Shown piece after piece: positions 1-7,177 of a stretch of DNA of 12,008 nt. The stretch is from CAYWNK01 sp047639615 (lineage in GTDB: Bacteria; Planctomycetota; UBA1135; GCA-002686595), in contig JBLIOL010000161.1 in the NCBI GenBank assembly GCA_047639615.1, positions 1 to 12,008 on the forward strand. Direction: 5' to 3'. The stretch's first letter is position 1, and every line of letters begins with the position of its first letter. Position numbers and translations under genes: made by a program. The notes under the pieces were generated by a model that did no database searches, was not told the DNA's origin, and saw only the letters and a program-made list of their open reading frames with translations.

Positions 1-1291
1 GGGACTTCTCCATGAGCTTGCGCATGCTGTTCAGAGTGCCGAGGGCCGGCGGCGCACCCTGAGCCGCGCGCCCGCGTTCGAGCAAGCCGAGCCCAAGTGC
101 CGCCCAGGGCTTCTGCATGGACTCCCCGGACTCCAAGCGCCCCATCAGGTAGCTACGCACGGTGGTCGCCCCTTCACCCTGCGGGCCGCTTCCTCGGCGC
201 CCACCCACGCGCCCAAGGGCCACCAGGCCCACCACACGCTCGAGCCGCTCCCCATCCCGAACCACCTCCAAAAGCCGACTGCGGATAGCCGCATCCATGG
301 GAGCTTGGTCGCTATTGCCCAAGAGGCCCAACCCTTGCACACAGCCCAAGCGCACCTCGGTGGCTTCCTTGGAACGCAAGGCCAGGCGCGTGACGAAGTC
401 CTGGGCCACGCCCTCGCGCAGACCCTCTTGATCAGCAGCCAGGCGGGCCAAGGCCACGGGCACAGAAGCCAGTACCTCGTCTTTCAATTCGTGCTCGCTC
501 AAGAGCCCGAGCAGATAGCGCACTTGGCCCTGGCGCGATGCGCTAGGTGTCGGGGGGGCCGCCTCAGGATCAGCCACAGCCTCCGACGGTTTGAGGCGCA
601 CCATGCCCAGGGAGATCACACACGCCACGCCTACGTCCGACGAGACGCCATCCATTTGCTCGATCGCATCCACCAAGTGATGCACGCAATAGGAACGCAC
701 CGCCTCGGCCGTGGAGCGCCGTCCGACAACGCCGAGCCCGTAGGCCGCCAAGGCGCGCAGGCGCCGCGAAGCGGGCTTACGGGTCTTGCTCTCGTACTCG
801 CCCTTTAAGATTTCCACTAGGGGCTGGGCCACACTCGACCGCCCGAGGATCCCGAGCGCGATCACTGCGCTCTCGGCAACCTCTTGGTTGCCGTGGTCCA
901 GCATCGAAACGATGGCTTCTTGACTGGTGAGCGCCAGCCCACGCGGAGTCTCCGGCGCATCGAGCCCCAGCTTGCCCAAGGTCATCAAGGCAGCGATAAG
1001 CATGTCCTTGTCCTTCTCGCGCTCGAGCACCGTCAAGAGCACCGGTACCAGCTCCTCGCGCAGGAAGTCCGTTTCGGGAGCCGTGCCCCGAACGCCCGGC
1101 CCGGCACCGTAGACAGCTTGGCCCCGCTGGGTGTAGAGGCTGCGATTGAGCCGCCACCAGTGGATCCAGTTAGCAGACTCGGGGACCTGCGCGGCCGCAG
1201 GCGCCAGAGGCGGAGGCGCGGCTCCCATGGAAAGGGCCGACGTGACAGCCGCAAGGCTCAACAACAAGACACGCAGAGCAAGGCTCGGCAT
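1..1291 (-). CDS. Secreted HEAT-repeat protein, C-terminus cut by window edge
   Basis: The frame is open from the ATG at 1291 to base 1 with no stop, giving 430 visible residues; the gene continues to the left. Residues 1-22 form a signal peptide (basic start, then LLLSLAAVTSAL), followed by an Ala/Pro linker. A conserved-looking block, NWIHWWRLNRSLY, lies at 41-53. After it come about eight helical repeats with the HEAT/Armadillo signature of short Ala/Leu/Gly helices, such as ALMTLGKLG (101-109), SAVIALGILG (141-150), RLGCVQGLGLLG (314-325) and RVVGLVALGRVG (352-363). Such proteins act as extracytoplasmic binding scaffolds and are abundant in Planctomycetota; no catalytic motif is visible. 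A good GGGAG ribosome site 7 nt upstream supports the start. It follows the thioredoxin gene by 112 bp, so it may be last in that operon or have its own promoter. Function and partner are unknown. Confidence 0.85.
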   Translation of the reverse strand, partial: MPSLALRVLLLSLAAVTSALSMGAAPPPLAPAAAQVPESANWIHWWRLNRSLYTQRGQAVYGAGPGVRGTAPETDFLREELVPVLLTVLEREKDKDMLIAALMTLGKLGLDAPETPRGLALTSQEAIVSMLDHGNQEVAESAVIALGILGRSSVAQPLVEILKGEYESKTRKPASRRLRALAAYGLGVVGRRSTAEAVRSYCVHHLVDAIEQMDGVSSDVGVACVISLGMVRLKPSEAVADPEAAPPTPSASRQGQVRYLLGLLSEHELKDEVLASVPVALARLAADQEGLREGVAQDFVTRLALRSKEATEVRLGCVQGLGLLGNSDQAPMDAAIRSRLLEVVRDGERLERVVGLVALGRVGGRRGSGPQGEGATTVRSYLMGRLESGESMQKPWAALGLGLLERGRAAQGAPPALGTLNSMRKLMEKS

Positions 1292-1298
1292 GGAACAA

Positions 1299-1303
1299 CT
1301 CCC
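1299..1303 (-). promoter_or_regulatory. Shine-Dalgarno site of the HEAT-repeat gene
   Basis: On the minus strand GGGAG stands 7 nt before the ATG at 1291. It decides the start and is notable because the other genes in the window lack a well-placed Shine-Dalgarno sequence. The surrounding gap 1292-1403 also holds a GGCCGGCC palindrome (1327-1334), but no hairpin with a T-run that would be a convincing terminator. Confidence 0.5.
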
Positions 1304-1403
1304 AAATGACAGGACGATGGATGAACGGCCGGCCCCCCGGGCGTACACACATGGAATAACGCACCTCGCCGCAAAACACAAACGCAGAGGCTCTGGGACG
1401 CTC

Positions 1404-2405
1404 TCAGCCGCCCAGGATGTCCCGCATCAAGCCCGCTATCTTGGGATTGCTATTGCCGATGGCTAGGCCGCTGCGCGCATAGGTCTTGGCCAAGGCCTCG
1501 TCCTTCATGATGGTCTTGGCCCAGAAGGCACCCAGGGCTAGCACGTGCGAGGCACGGTTCGCATTCACGTGCACACCGAGCGCATGAAAGGCCGCAATCG
1601 GTCCCATGGCCGCTCGCGCACCTGGCTTGTCCGTGACCTCTTCCACCAGCACGCGCACGGCGTACTCCCGCAGACCCAGCAGTCCCTTCGGATCCAAAAG
1701 TGTGGCCAGCTCAAACAGCTCGCTGTCGAGCTCCCCCTTCTCGAACAGCACCGCCAGACTGCGCGCACGCTGGTCCGCAGAGTAGTCCTCTCCCAGGGCC
1801 GAACGCGCACCAGCGATCAAGTGCCAAAAGCCAGGGACGCTCGGGCGACTGCGCTGAATCTGCACGAGCAACGCCACGAGAGCGGCTTCGCGCGCATCAC
1901 CCTGGGTCGTCTGCAAGGCCTCCGCCAAGCCCAAGGCACGCTCCAACTTGGCGCGACCCTGACGTCGCTGTTGGCGCATCAGACGCAGATAATTCGCCGG
2001 CCCACCAGCCTTGTAGCCGAGTTGCCCAAAGCGGTCACCATCCGCGCTCATCAGCAGCACCGCAGGGAAGCCCGTGACGTCGTAGAGCTGCTGCAACTCC
2101 AGATTGCGCGCAGCATTGGGCACCCGGCGCTTGGCCGCCGTGCCACGCGGAAAGTCCAAGGCCACAAACACATAGTCAGCGCTCGCGCCGCGGATCCACT
2201 CCTCGTGATCGAAGACTTCCTTGTGCAGCTTGATGCACCAGCCGCACCAGTCCGAACCGGTGAAGTCCACCAGCAGATCCTTTCCCTGCGCCTTGGCTTC
2301 CATCGCAGCCTCGTCGAAGTCGGCGAACCAGCGCACACCATCGGCGCGCACATTCGCGGTCAGAAGCACAAGCCCAAGCAGGGCGCAGGTAAGCGATCGC
2401 GGCAT
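1404..2405 (-). CDS. Secreted thioredoxin-fold protein (Thioredoxin_7-like)
   Basis: A 333-residue protein. Residues 1-21 are a signal peptide (LTCALLGLVLLTANVRA), so it probably works outside the cytoplasm. Residues 23-140 form a thioredoxin-like domain with the redox pair C54 and C57 in WCGWC and the cis-proline P114 in TGFPAV. The spacing fits the Thioredoxin_7/DUF255-like secreted group that starts with FDEAAMEAKAQGKDLLVDF. This indicates a periplasmic thiol-disulfide reductase, isomerase or chaperone role. The remaining ~190 residues are helical and Ala/Leu-rich, with no motif I recognise; they may bind the substrate. The ATG at 2405 is placed by the signal peptide. The gene starts 10 bp after the isomerase stop, which indicates an operon. 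The redox domain is secure; the substrate is unknown. Confidence 0.88.
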   Translation of the reverse strand: MPRSLTCALLGLVLLTANVRADGVRWFADFDEAAMEAKAQGKDLLVDFTGSDWCGWCIKLHKEVFDHEEWIRGASADYVFVALDFPRGTAAKRRVPNAARNLELQQLYDVTGFPAVLLMSADGDRFGQLGYKAGGPANYLRLMRQQRRQGRAKLERALGLAEALQTTQGDAREAALVALLVQIQRSRPSVPGFWHLIAGARSALGEDYSADQRARSLAVLFEKGELDSELFELATLLDPKGLLGLREYAVRVLVEEVTDKPGARAAMGPIAAFHALGVHVNANRASHVLALGAFWAKTIMKDEALAKTYARSGLAIGNSNPKIAGLMRDILGG

Positions 2406-2415
2406 GGGAGTAAGC

Positions 2416-3321
2416 CTAGCTCAGTTCCTCGCGGACCTTCACTAGCAGCTTCTTGGTGGCGCGAATGCCCTCCATTTCGGAGCCGCCACCTTCGAACTCC
2501 ACACCGACATAGCCGCCGTAACCCGCAGCCTTCACGATCCCCATCATGCGCAGGTAATCCGTGTGAGTCTCTTGGCCACTCTCGTCGAAGTCGTGAGACT
2601 TGGCGCTGACGGCCTTGGCGTAGGGCATGAGTTCGGTCACGCCCTTGTAGCGATCGTAATGCTCGTCCTTGCCCACGCGGAAGTTGCCGAAGTCCGGCAG
2701 GGTGCCGACCCGAGGATGGTTCGCGCGGCTCATAACACCTGCAAGCCAAGCGCCGTTCGAAGAGCGCCCACCATGGTTCTCAACGATGATGTTCAAGCCA
2801 TAGGGCGTCGCGACCTCAGCCAGACGTACCAAGGAATCAGCGGCGCGGCCGGCCATGTCTTCGGCGCTTCCGGACCCGCCCGCATTCACTCGGATCGAGT
2901 GGCAACCCAGGAAGGCCGCGGCAGCCAGCCAGCGGAAGTGGTTCTCGATCGCCTTGCGGCGCTTGGCATCGTCGGCGTCAGCCAAGCTGCCCTCCCCGTC
3001 AACCATGATCAACAGGCTCTTCACGCCGCTATCCGCCGCGCGCTGCTTTAGCTGACCGAGGTAATCGAAGTCACCGGCCTTGTCCTTGAAGAAGCTGTTC
3101 ACGTACTCGACGGCCGAGATGTCGAACTCGCGCTTGGTGAAAGCTGCGAAGTCCAAGGGATCCAGTTCGCCCGCACGCAGCCTGCGGTGCAGGGACCACT
3201 GGGCCAGAGAGATCTGAAACCAAGGGTCCCCACCAGCGCCCAGGGCGGACGCACTGGGCAAAATGGCCAAGCTCGCGGCGGCGGTGGAACTGGCGAGAAG
3301 ATCGCGTCGGGAGAGTTGCAT
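2416..3321 (-). CDS. Tat-exported sugar phosphate isomerase/epimerase-like TIM barrel
   Basis: A 301-residue protein from the ATG at 3321. This start gives a Tat-type signal (SRRDLLAS at 4-11, hydrophobic SLAILPSASALG); the in-frame upstream ATG at 3420 lies inside the preceding gene and adds an implausible Pro-rich leader. Residues ~34-300 match the xylose isomerase-like TIM barrel (AP_endonuc_2, COG1082): opening SLAQWSLHRRL, then the metal-site set E181 (VENHGG), D210 (LPDFGNF), H243 (KSHDFD) and E275 (GVEFEG). That complete set predicts an active divalent-metal enzyme interconverting a keto/aldo sugar or inosose-type substrate. Planctomycetes carry many exported paralogues, so the substrate cannot be named. 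It sits 46 bp after the dehydrogenase and 10 bp before the thioredoxin. Coupling with the dehydrogenase in sugar or polyol catabolism is possible but is inference. Confidence 0.88.
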   Translation of the reverse strand: MQLSRRDLLASSTAAASLAILPSASALGAGGDPWFQISLAQWSLHRRLRAGELDPLDFAAFTKREFDISAVEYVNSFFKDKAGDFDYLGQLKQRAADSGVKSLLIMVDGEGSLADADDAKRRKAIENHFRWLAAAAFLGCHSIRVNAGGSGSAEDMAGRAADSLVRLAEVATPYGLNIIVENHGGRSSNGAWLAGVMSRANHPRVGTLPDFGNFRVGKDEHYDRYKGVTELMPYAKAVSAKSHDFDESGQETHTDYLRMMGIVKAAGYGGYVGVEFEGGGSEMEGIRATKKLLVKVREELS

Positions 3322-3367
3322 GGGAGTCGGTAGCGAGGGAAAGGGGTCGAATGGAAGAGGGCTGATC

Positions 3368-4063
3368 CTACTGCGGGTTCGTGGCCCACAGGGTGGTCTG
3401 GGTGATGAAGCCGCGGTCATCCAGGGCTAGGCAGGATTCGATCACCTGGGCCACATCCTCGGCGCGCAACTTCGATGCCTGCTCGGCGAGATCCTGACGG
3501 CCGCCGAAGGGCGTAATGACTTCGCTGGGGTTAACCTGCATGACACGGATATCGTGCTTGCGCAGTTCCGAGCGCCAGCATTCGGTCAGGCCTGTGAGAG
3601 CGAATTTGCTGCCGGCATAGGCGCTGCCTCCGGGGTAGCCCTTGCTCGCGGCGGTGGACCCCACGTTGAGGATCGTGCCGCCGCCGTTCGCTGCCATGTG
3701 GCGCGCGCAGGCCTGCCCCACCAAGAGCGCGCCGCGCACATTGGTAGCGAAGACCGCATCGAAGCGTTCCACATCCAGCTCGAGCAAGGGCGCCGAGTAA
3801 CCGAAGGCTGCGTTGTTGATCAGCGCATGCAAGCCGCCATGTTCCGCGACCACGCGCTCGACCATGGCCCTCACCTGCTCCGGATCGGAGACGTCGCACA
3901 CCACGCTCAAGGCGCCGCAGGATTCGGCCGCAGCCTGGAGCAGCTCCGGACGACGTCCGCAGATGGCTACCTTGGCGCCGGCCGCCACAAGGCGCTGGGC
4001 TGTGGCCAGGCCGATGCCGCTGCCACCGCCGGTGATCAACACGCTGGATCCTTCAATGTTCAT
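3368..4063 (-). CDS. Short-chain dehydrogenase/reductase (classical SDR)
   Basis: A 231-residue cytosolic oxidoreductase of the classical SDR family. It has the dinucleotide loop TGGGSGIG (11-18), Arg residues after beta-2 (GRR, 36-38) that favour NADP(H), D57 in the CDVSD segment, NNAA at 83-86 in place of the usual NNAG, catalytic N109, S136, Y149 and K153 (YAGSK), and the PSEVITP turn (179-185) after the active site. All catalytic residues are present, so it should be active. The substrate cannot be read from sequence; short-chain alcohols, sugars or 3-oxoacyl substrates are all possible. It lies 33 bp downstream of the CobW-like gene and 46 bp upstream of the isomerase. No Shine-Dalgarno precedes the ATG. 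Confidence 0.9.
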   Translation of the reverse strand: MNIEGSSVLITGGGSGIGLATAQRLVAAGAKVAICGRRPELLQAAAESCGALSVVCDVSDPEQVRAMVERVVAEHGGLHALINNAAFGYSAPLLELDVERFDAVFATNVRGALLVGQACARHMAANGGGTILNVGSTAASKGYPGGSAYAGSKFALTGLTECWRSELRKHDIRVMQVNPSEVITPFGGRQDLAEQASKLRAEDVAQVIESCLALDDRGFITQTTLWATNPQ

Positions 4064-4096
4064 GGCCGCCGATTGTAGCGGCTGAACGCGGTTGGC

Positions 4097-5116
4097 CTAG
4101 CTCTGGAGCTTGGCCCAGGCCCGTTCCAATTCGCCGCGGTTCAGATTGCGGCCGATAATCACGAGCACCGAATCCGAGGGCGCAGAGCGCTCCAGAGGAC
4201 TGAGCTCCAACCACTGGTGTACGCCTTGCACACTCCATGCCTGCGCCTCGCCCGCCAAGGCCATGATGCCCTTGATGCGCAGCACCTCCGCGCGCCGGCT
4301 CTGGCCTAGGAAGCGCAGCCATATCTCAAGTGCTTCACGGCGTAGGGAGCCGCTTGTGCGCAGGCTCACGGAGCTCATACCCGAGTCGTGGGCCACGGAC
4401 TCGCAGGCCACGCCGGGCGCGTGATCGTGTTCGTGGGCCTCCCCGTGGCCGGCCTGCGCCAGCGCCTCGATGCGCTCGGCCAAGGCCTCGGGCCCGGGGT
4501 TCAGGCCGAAGACCTGCTGCGCGTCAATATCCCCGCGAATGGCCTGGGCCCGGCCCGCGCCGGGCGAAACCTTAGAGATGGCTGCCTTCGCTGCGGCCTG
4601 CCCATCCGCCCCGACGCGGTCCCCGTGGGTTTCGATCACCAGGTCCGCGTAGGCCAATTGCTCGGAGGCTTCCGAGAAGCGCGCCAACTGATCCGTGATC
4701 AGCGGCAAGCTCGCCATGGCGACCACACCGTCCACGCGATAGCGCTCGGCAAGTTCCCCGTCGAGCACCAGGGTCTGCACCGCCGGCCCCGGCGAAGCCA
4801 GACCGGAGGCTTCGATCACCACCCGCTCGAACTTCAGCCGCCGGCCCAAACGCCGCCGCCGGCGCGCCGCGAGATCCCGCAGGGTGCGCGAGAGATCTCC
4901 GCGCACGGTGCAACAGATGCAGCCTCCGTCGAGCTCGATCAACTCCTCGCCGCCGCCGACCACCAGGCTGCCATCAATGCCGGCGTCGCCAAACTCATTG
5001 ACCACCACCGCAATGGGCTCGCCCCCCGGCTGTGTGAGCAAGCGGTTGAGCAGGGTGGTCTTGCCCGACCCCAAGAAGCCCACCAGGAAGGTGACCGGAA
5101 TCAACTCGTCGCTCAT
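4097..5116 (-). CDS. G3E/COG0523 CobW-like metallochaperone with altered G motifs
   Basis: A 339-residue SIMIBI P-loop protein. The N-terminal domain has Walker A GFLGSGKTT (13-21), VVNEFGDAGID (38-48), the family metal motif GCICC (65-69) and IEASGLASPGP (101-111). The CobW_C domain spans about 249-339 (SVSLRTSG ... VLVIIGRNL). The linker carries a His cluster (H224, H228, H230, H232), a frequent metal-binding feature of COG0523 proteins. Family members use GTP hydrolysis to deliver Zn, Co or Fe to client enzymes. Two usual motifs are not intact: the VDA-type Asp position reads ASL (135-137), and the guanine-specificity NKxD position reads THGD (163-166). Nucleotide choice or turnover may therefore differ. 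Its ATG overlaps the methyltransferase stop (ATGA, 5113-5116), so translation is likely coupled. Family is certain; metal and client are unknown. Confidence 0.9.
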   Translation of the reverse strand: MSDELIPVTFLVGFLGSGKTTLLNRLLTQPGGEPIAVVVNEFGDAGIDGSLVVGGGEELIELDGGCICCTVRGDLSRTLRDLAARRRRRLGRRLKFERVVIEASGLASPGPAVQTLVLDGELAERYRVDGVVAMASLPLITDQLARFSEASEQLAYADLVIETHGDRVGADGQAAAKAAISKVSPGAGRAQAIRGDIDAQQVFGLNPGPEALAERIEALAQAGHGEAHEHDHAPGVACESVAHDSGMSSVSLRTSGSLRREALEIWLRFLGQSRRAEVLRIKGIMALAGEAQAWSVQGVHQWLELSPLERSAPSDSVLVIIGRNLNRGELERAWAKLQS

Positions 5117-6219
5117 CGGTCGCCAAGAGGCATGAAGCCCAGGCTCGCGCAGCGCCAGACTCCCGGCGCACCTTCCACGAAGCGCCCGACCAAATCACCG
5201 GCGGGCGCAGAGCACCACAGGCGCAGGCGATCCGGTCCGGGGAAGCTCACTTCGGTGTGATGCTCCAAGCGCCACCCCTGTCCCCCGAAGGTCTGCGGAT
5301 CGAACTGCGTGCCGAGCCCTGCCGACCATGTGCCACGGCCATTGGTCTGCGGGTTGACAAAGCCGCGCAAACTGAGCCCATCGTCCGCCAGCCAGGCGCG
5401 CGCCGCACCGGCCGCATAAGCCTCGCCCGCCCAGCGCCGACGCTGCAAGGGATCGAGCCGATCGTAGGGGCCCGCTTGCACTTGAAAGAAGAGCAAGTGC
5501 TGCCGCGGCAGCCCGTCGAACTCCGACTCCAATCGAAAGCCGTTGTAAGCCAACTCCAAGAGCACCTGCGCCTTGCTCATCTTGTGCTCGCGCTTGATCG
5601 GCACGGCGGGGTCTTCGGCTCGAAACTCCACCAGCGCCAAGCGCCCGCCGGGCCTCAGGGCACGGCGCAGGGCAGCCAGCACCGTCTCCGGCCGGTCGAG
5701 CTCGTGGTACACGTCCACCATCACGATCAGGTCACAGCTCTCTGCCTCGTACCCCGGATCAAAGGGTGTCGAAAGCACCGGCTGCACGTTCTCGATGCGC
5801 GCCTCGGCCATGCGTTTACCGAGCAACTCGAGCATCTGCGGCTGCAGATCCGCGGCCAGCACCTTGCCGCTCGGTCCGACCAGGGGGGAGAGCCGTTCGC
5901 TCAAGTAGCCATTGCCACAGCCCAGGTCCCCCACCACCAGACCCTCAGCGAGCCCCAGATTGGCCACCATTAGCTCAGTACGCTCCTCCTTCTCACGCCC
6001 CTCGCGGATCAGCCAACCGGCCCCGCGCCAGTGCATGGTGCGCGCCACTTCGCGGCCCAGGTATTCGCGCCGGGAGGGTTCCTGCTCCGTTTCCGGCGTG
6101 GGCTGGATGCGCGTCTTAGGCGGCGGCTGCCGGAAATCCTGGCCAAGCGCCGAAGCGCTCCACAAGGGAAGGCCAAGCAACGCCAAGCAGCACACGCGCA
6201 CGAGGGACGGATGGGTCAT
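5113..6219 (-). CDS. Exported class I SAM-dependent methyltransferase with extra C-terminal domain
   Basis: A 368-residue protein from the ATG at 6219. This start gives a signal peptide (CCLALLGLPLWSASALG, 10-26); upstream in-frame ATGs lie inside the divergent gene. A short Pro/Glu-rich linker leads to MHWRGAGWLIRE (62-73), a segment I associate with a planctomycete/verrucomicrobial methyltransferase family. The Rossmann domain follows: motif I DLGCGNGYL (98-106), acidic D124 after beta-2 (AADLQPQML), post-motif DLIVMVDVYHEL (163-174) and LRPGGRLALVEF (188-199). Residues ~250-368 form a Trp- and Gly-rich extension I do not recognise. A SAM enzyme with an export signal is odd, since SAM is cytosolic; the signal may instead anchor it. 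No metal-binding or substrate motif is evident. It heads the minus-strand gene run and overlaps the CobW-like gene by 4 bp. Confidence 0.87.
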   Translation of the reverse strand: MTHPSLVRVCCLALLGLPLWSASALGQDFRQPPPKTRIQPTPETEQEPSRREYLGREVARTMHWRGAGWLIREGREKEERTELMVANLGLAEGLVVGDLGCGNGYLSERLSPLVGPSGKVLAADLQPQMLELLGKRMAEARIENVQPVLSTPFDPGYEAESCDLIVMVDVYHELDRPETVLAALRRALRPGGRLALVEFRAEDPAVPIKREHKMSKAQVLLELAYNGFRLESEFDGLPRQHLLFFQVQAGPYDRLDPLQRRRWAGEAYAAGAARAWLADDGLSLRGFVNPQTNGRGTWSAGLGTQFDPQTFGGQGWRLEHHTEVSFPGPDRLRLWCSAPAGDLVGRFVEGAPGVWRCASLGFMPLGDR

Positions 6220-6226
6220 GCTCCCT

Positions 6227-6251
6227 AGTCTACGGCCCAAGAGCGTAGGCT
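6227..6251. promoter_or_regulatory. Dyad in the 39-bp divergent intergenic region
   Basis: AGTCTACG (6227-6234) and CGTAGGCT (6244-6251) are inverted copies with one mismatch, separated by 9 nt. They sit centrally between the two divergent ATGs at 6219 and 6259. The position suits an operator controlling both genes. No clear -35/-10 pair is visible, and 39 bp is too short for two non-overlapping promoters with leaders. The dyad could also be chance. Confidence 0.3.
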
Positions 6252-6258
6252 CACACGC

Positions 6259-7008
6259 ATGCAAAGATTCGCCTTCGTGACCGGCACCAGCCGCGGCATT
6301 GGTCAGGCCCTGGCCGAGCAACTCCTCGAACGCGGCTGGACGGTGGTCGGTGCCGCACGCAGCGCCGCGCCCGCGAGCCTGCAGCACGCCAACTACCAGC
6401 ACGAATGCCTGGATCTAGCCGACCTGGGCGCCGTTCGCAGCACCATCGAGCGCGTCCTCGCGGGCACGGATTGGACCTCCTACAGCGCCGTCGCCCTGGT
6501 CAACAACGCCGGCCTTGTGGCCCCCGTAGGAGCCCCCGATCAGCTGAATCTCGAGCAGCTCGACGCCTCCCTGCGCGTCAACCTGAGCGTGCCCATGTGG
6601 ATCGCCGGACGCTTCCTAGCCGCCGTACCGCAGGAACTTCCCCTACGCCTGGTGCACCTGGGTAGCGGCGCCGCCACCAGTCCCTACAGCGGTTGGAGCG
6701 CCTACTGCGCCGGCAAGGCCGGCTTGGCCATGGCCGCTCGCTGCCTAGCCCAAGATGCGGAGCAAATGCCGCACCTAGCCGCGCGCGACCTGCGCGTGCT
6801 CGACTACGCGCCGGGGGTGGTGGCCACCGAAATGCAGACCACCATTCGTTCCGTGGACGAAGATCACTTCCCGAACCGCGCACGCTTCGTCGAGCTCTTC
6901 GAGAGCGGCGCCCTGGCCGCACCCGAGGGCCCCGGTACGGAACTAGCCGATCTGCTCGAAAGCGCCGAGCTACCGAGCTACAGCGCGCGCCGCTTCGGTC
7001 AGAGTTAG
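6259..7008 (+). CDS. Short-chain dehydrogenase/reductase (sepiapterin/benzil reductase-like)
   Basis: A 249-residue cytosolic SDR. Motifs are TGTSRGIG (8-15), R34 for NADP(H) preference, D52 (LDLAD), NNAG (82-85), N108, S136 (LGSGAA), Y149 and K153 (YCAGKAG), and APGVVATEM (184-192). The unusual middle (ERVLAGTDWTSYSAVALVNNAG) and the long C-terminal loop (TTIRSVDEDHFPNRARF) resemble the sepiapterin/benzil reductase-type branch rather than 3-oxoacyl-ACP reductases. It is divergent from the methyltransferase. It ends with TAG at 7006-7008, which lies inside the left arm of a long inverted repeat. It is not closely similar to the other SDR in the window, so it is not a recent duplicate. Substrate unknown. 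Confidence 0.9.
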   Translation: MQRFAFVTGTSRGIGQALAEQLLERGWTVVGAARSAAPASLQHANYQHECLDLADLGAVRSTIERVLAGTDWTSYSAVALVNNAGLVAPVGAPDQLNLEQLDASLRVNLSVPMWIAGRFLAAVPQELPLRLVHLGSGAATSPYSGWSAYCAGKAGLAMAARCLAQDAEQMPHLAARDLRVLDYAPGVVATEMQTTIRSVDEDHFPNRARFVELFESGALAAPEGPGTELADLLESAELPSYSARRFGQS

Positions 7009-7050
7009 CCAGATCGATTCATGGGGAATCGCTCCAGAGCTCGCAGGTCG

Positions 7051-7115
7051 TCCCTTAGTGGGGCTTTGATGAATTCATCACCAGAGGGAACAAGCCACCC
7101 ATTACCGCTAGGGGG
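7051..7115 (+). other. Inner stem-loops of the inverted-repeat element
   Basis: Within the element, 7051-7061 can pair with 7105-7115 (11 bp, including three U-G pairs when read as plus-strand RNA). Then 7062-7066 (GGCTT) pairs with 7092-7096 (AAGCC), and the perfect 14-nt palindrome TGATGAATTCATCA (7067-7080) forms a 5-bp hairpin with an AATT loop. With the outer arms this gives a nearly continuous branched rod. Whether it is transcribed is unknown. Confidence 0.45.
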
Positions 7116-7137
7116 CGAGAGGGCTGCGTAGCCGCCC
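7113..7137 (+). terminator. Possible weak terminator hairpin for the upstream dehydrogenase
   Basis: GGGC (7113-7116) pairs with GCCC (7134-7137), and GGCT (7122-7125) pairs with AGCC (7130-7133), closing a GCGT loop with a 5-nt bulge. Only a short GTTT follows, so it is not a standard intrinsic terminator. It also competes with the inner stem 7051-7061/7105-7115. Confidence 0.2.
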
Positions 7138-7177
7138 GTTTGCGAGGTCTGGTGTGCTTCCTCGTGAATCGATCAGG

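Noticed and set aside
1545..2609. Plus-strand 354-residue frame opposite the thioredoxin and isomerase genes
   Set aside because: It spans two real minus-strand genes and reads as low-complexity Arg/His/Pro-rich sequence without a fold signature.
2403..3330. Shared ACTCCCATG before the isomerase and thioredoxin start codons as a translation signal
   Set aside because: Only two cases, not seen before the other genes, and complementary rather than similar to a Shine-Dalgarno; most likely chance.
3319..3420. Upstream start for the isomerase at 3420
   Set aside because: It would overlap the dehydrogenase by 53 bp and place a Pro-rich leader before the Tat signal; the ATG at 3321 begins directly with the Tat motif.
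7009..7177. tRNA, tmRNA, SRP RNA, RNase P or 6S RNA in the convergent gap
   Set aside because: None of the conserved sequence signatures of these RNAs (T-loop, CCA end, RNase P core, SRP tetraloop region) could be found on either strand.
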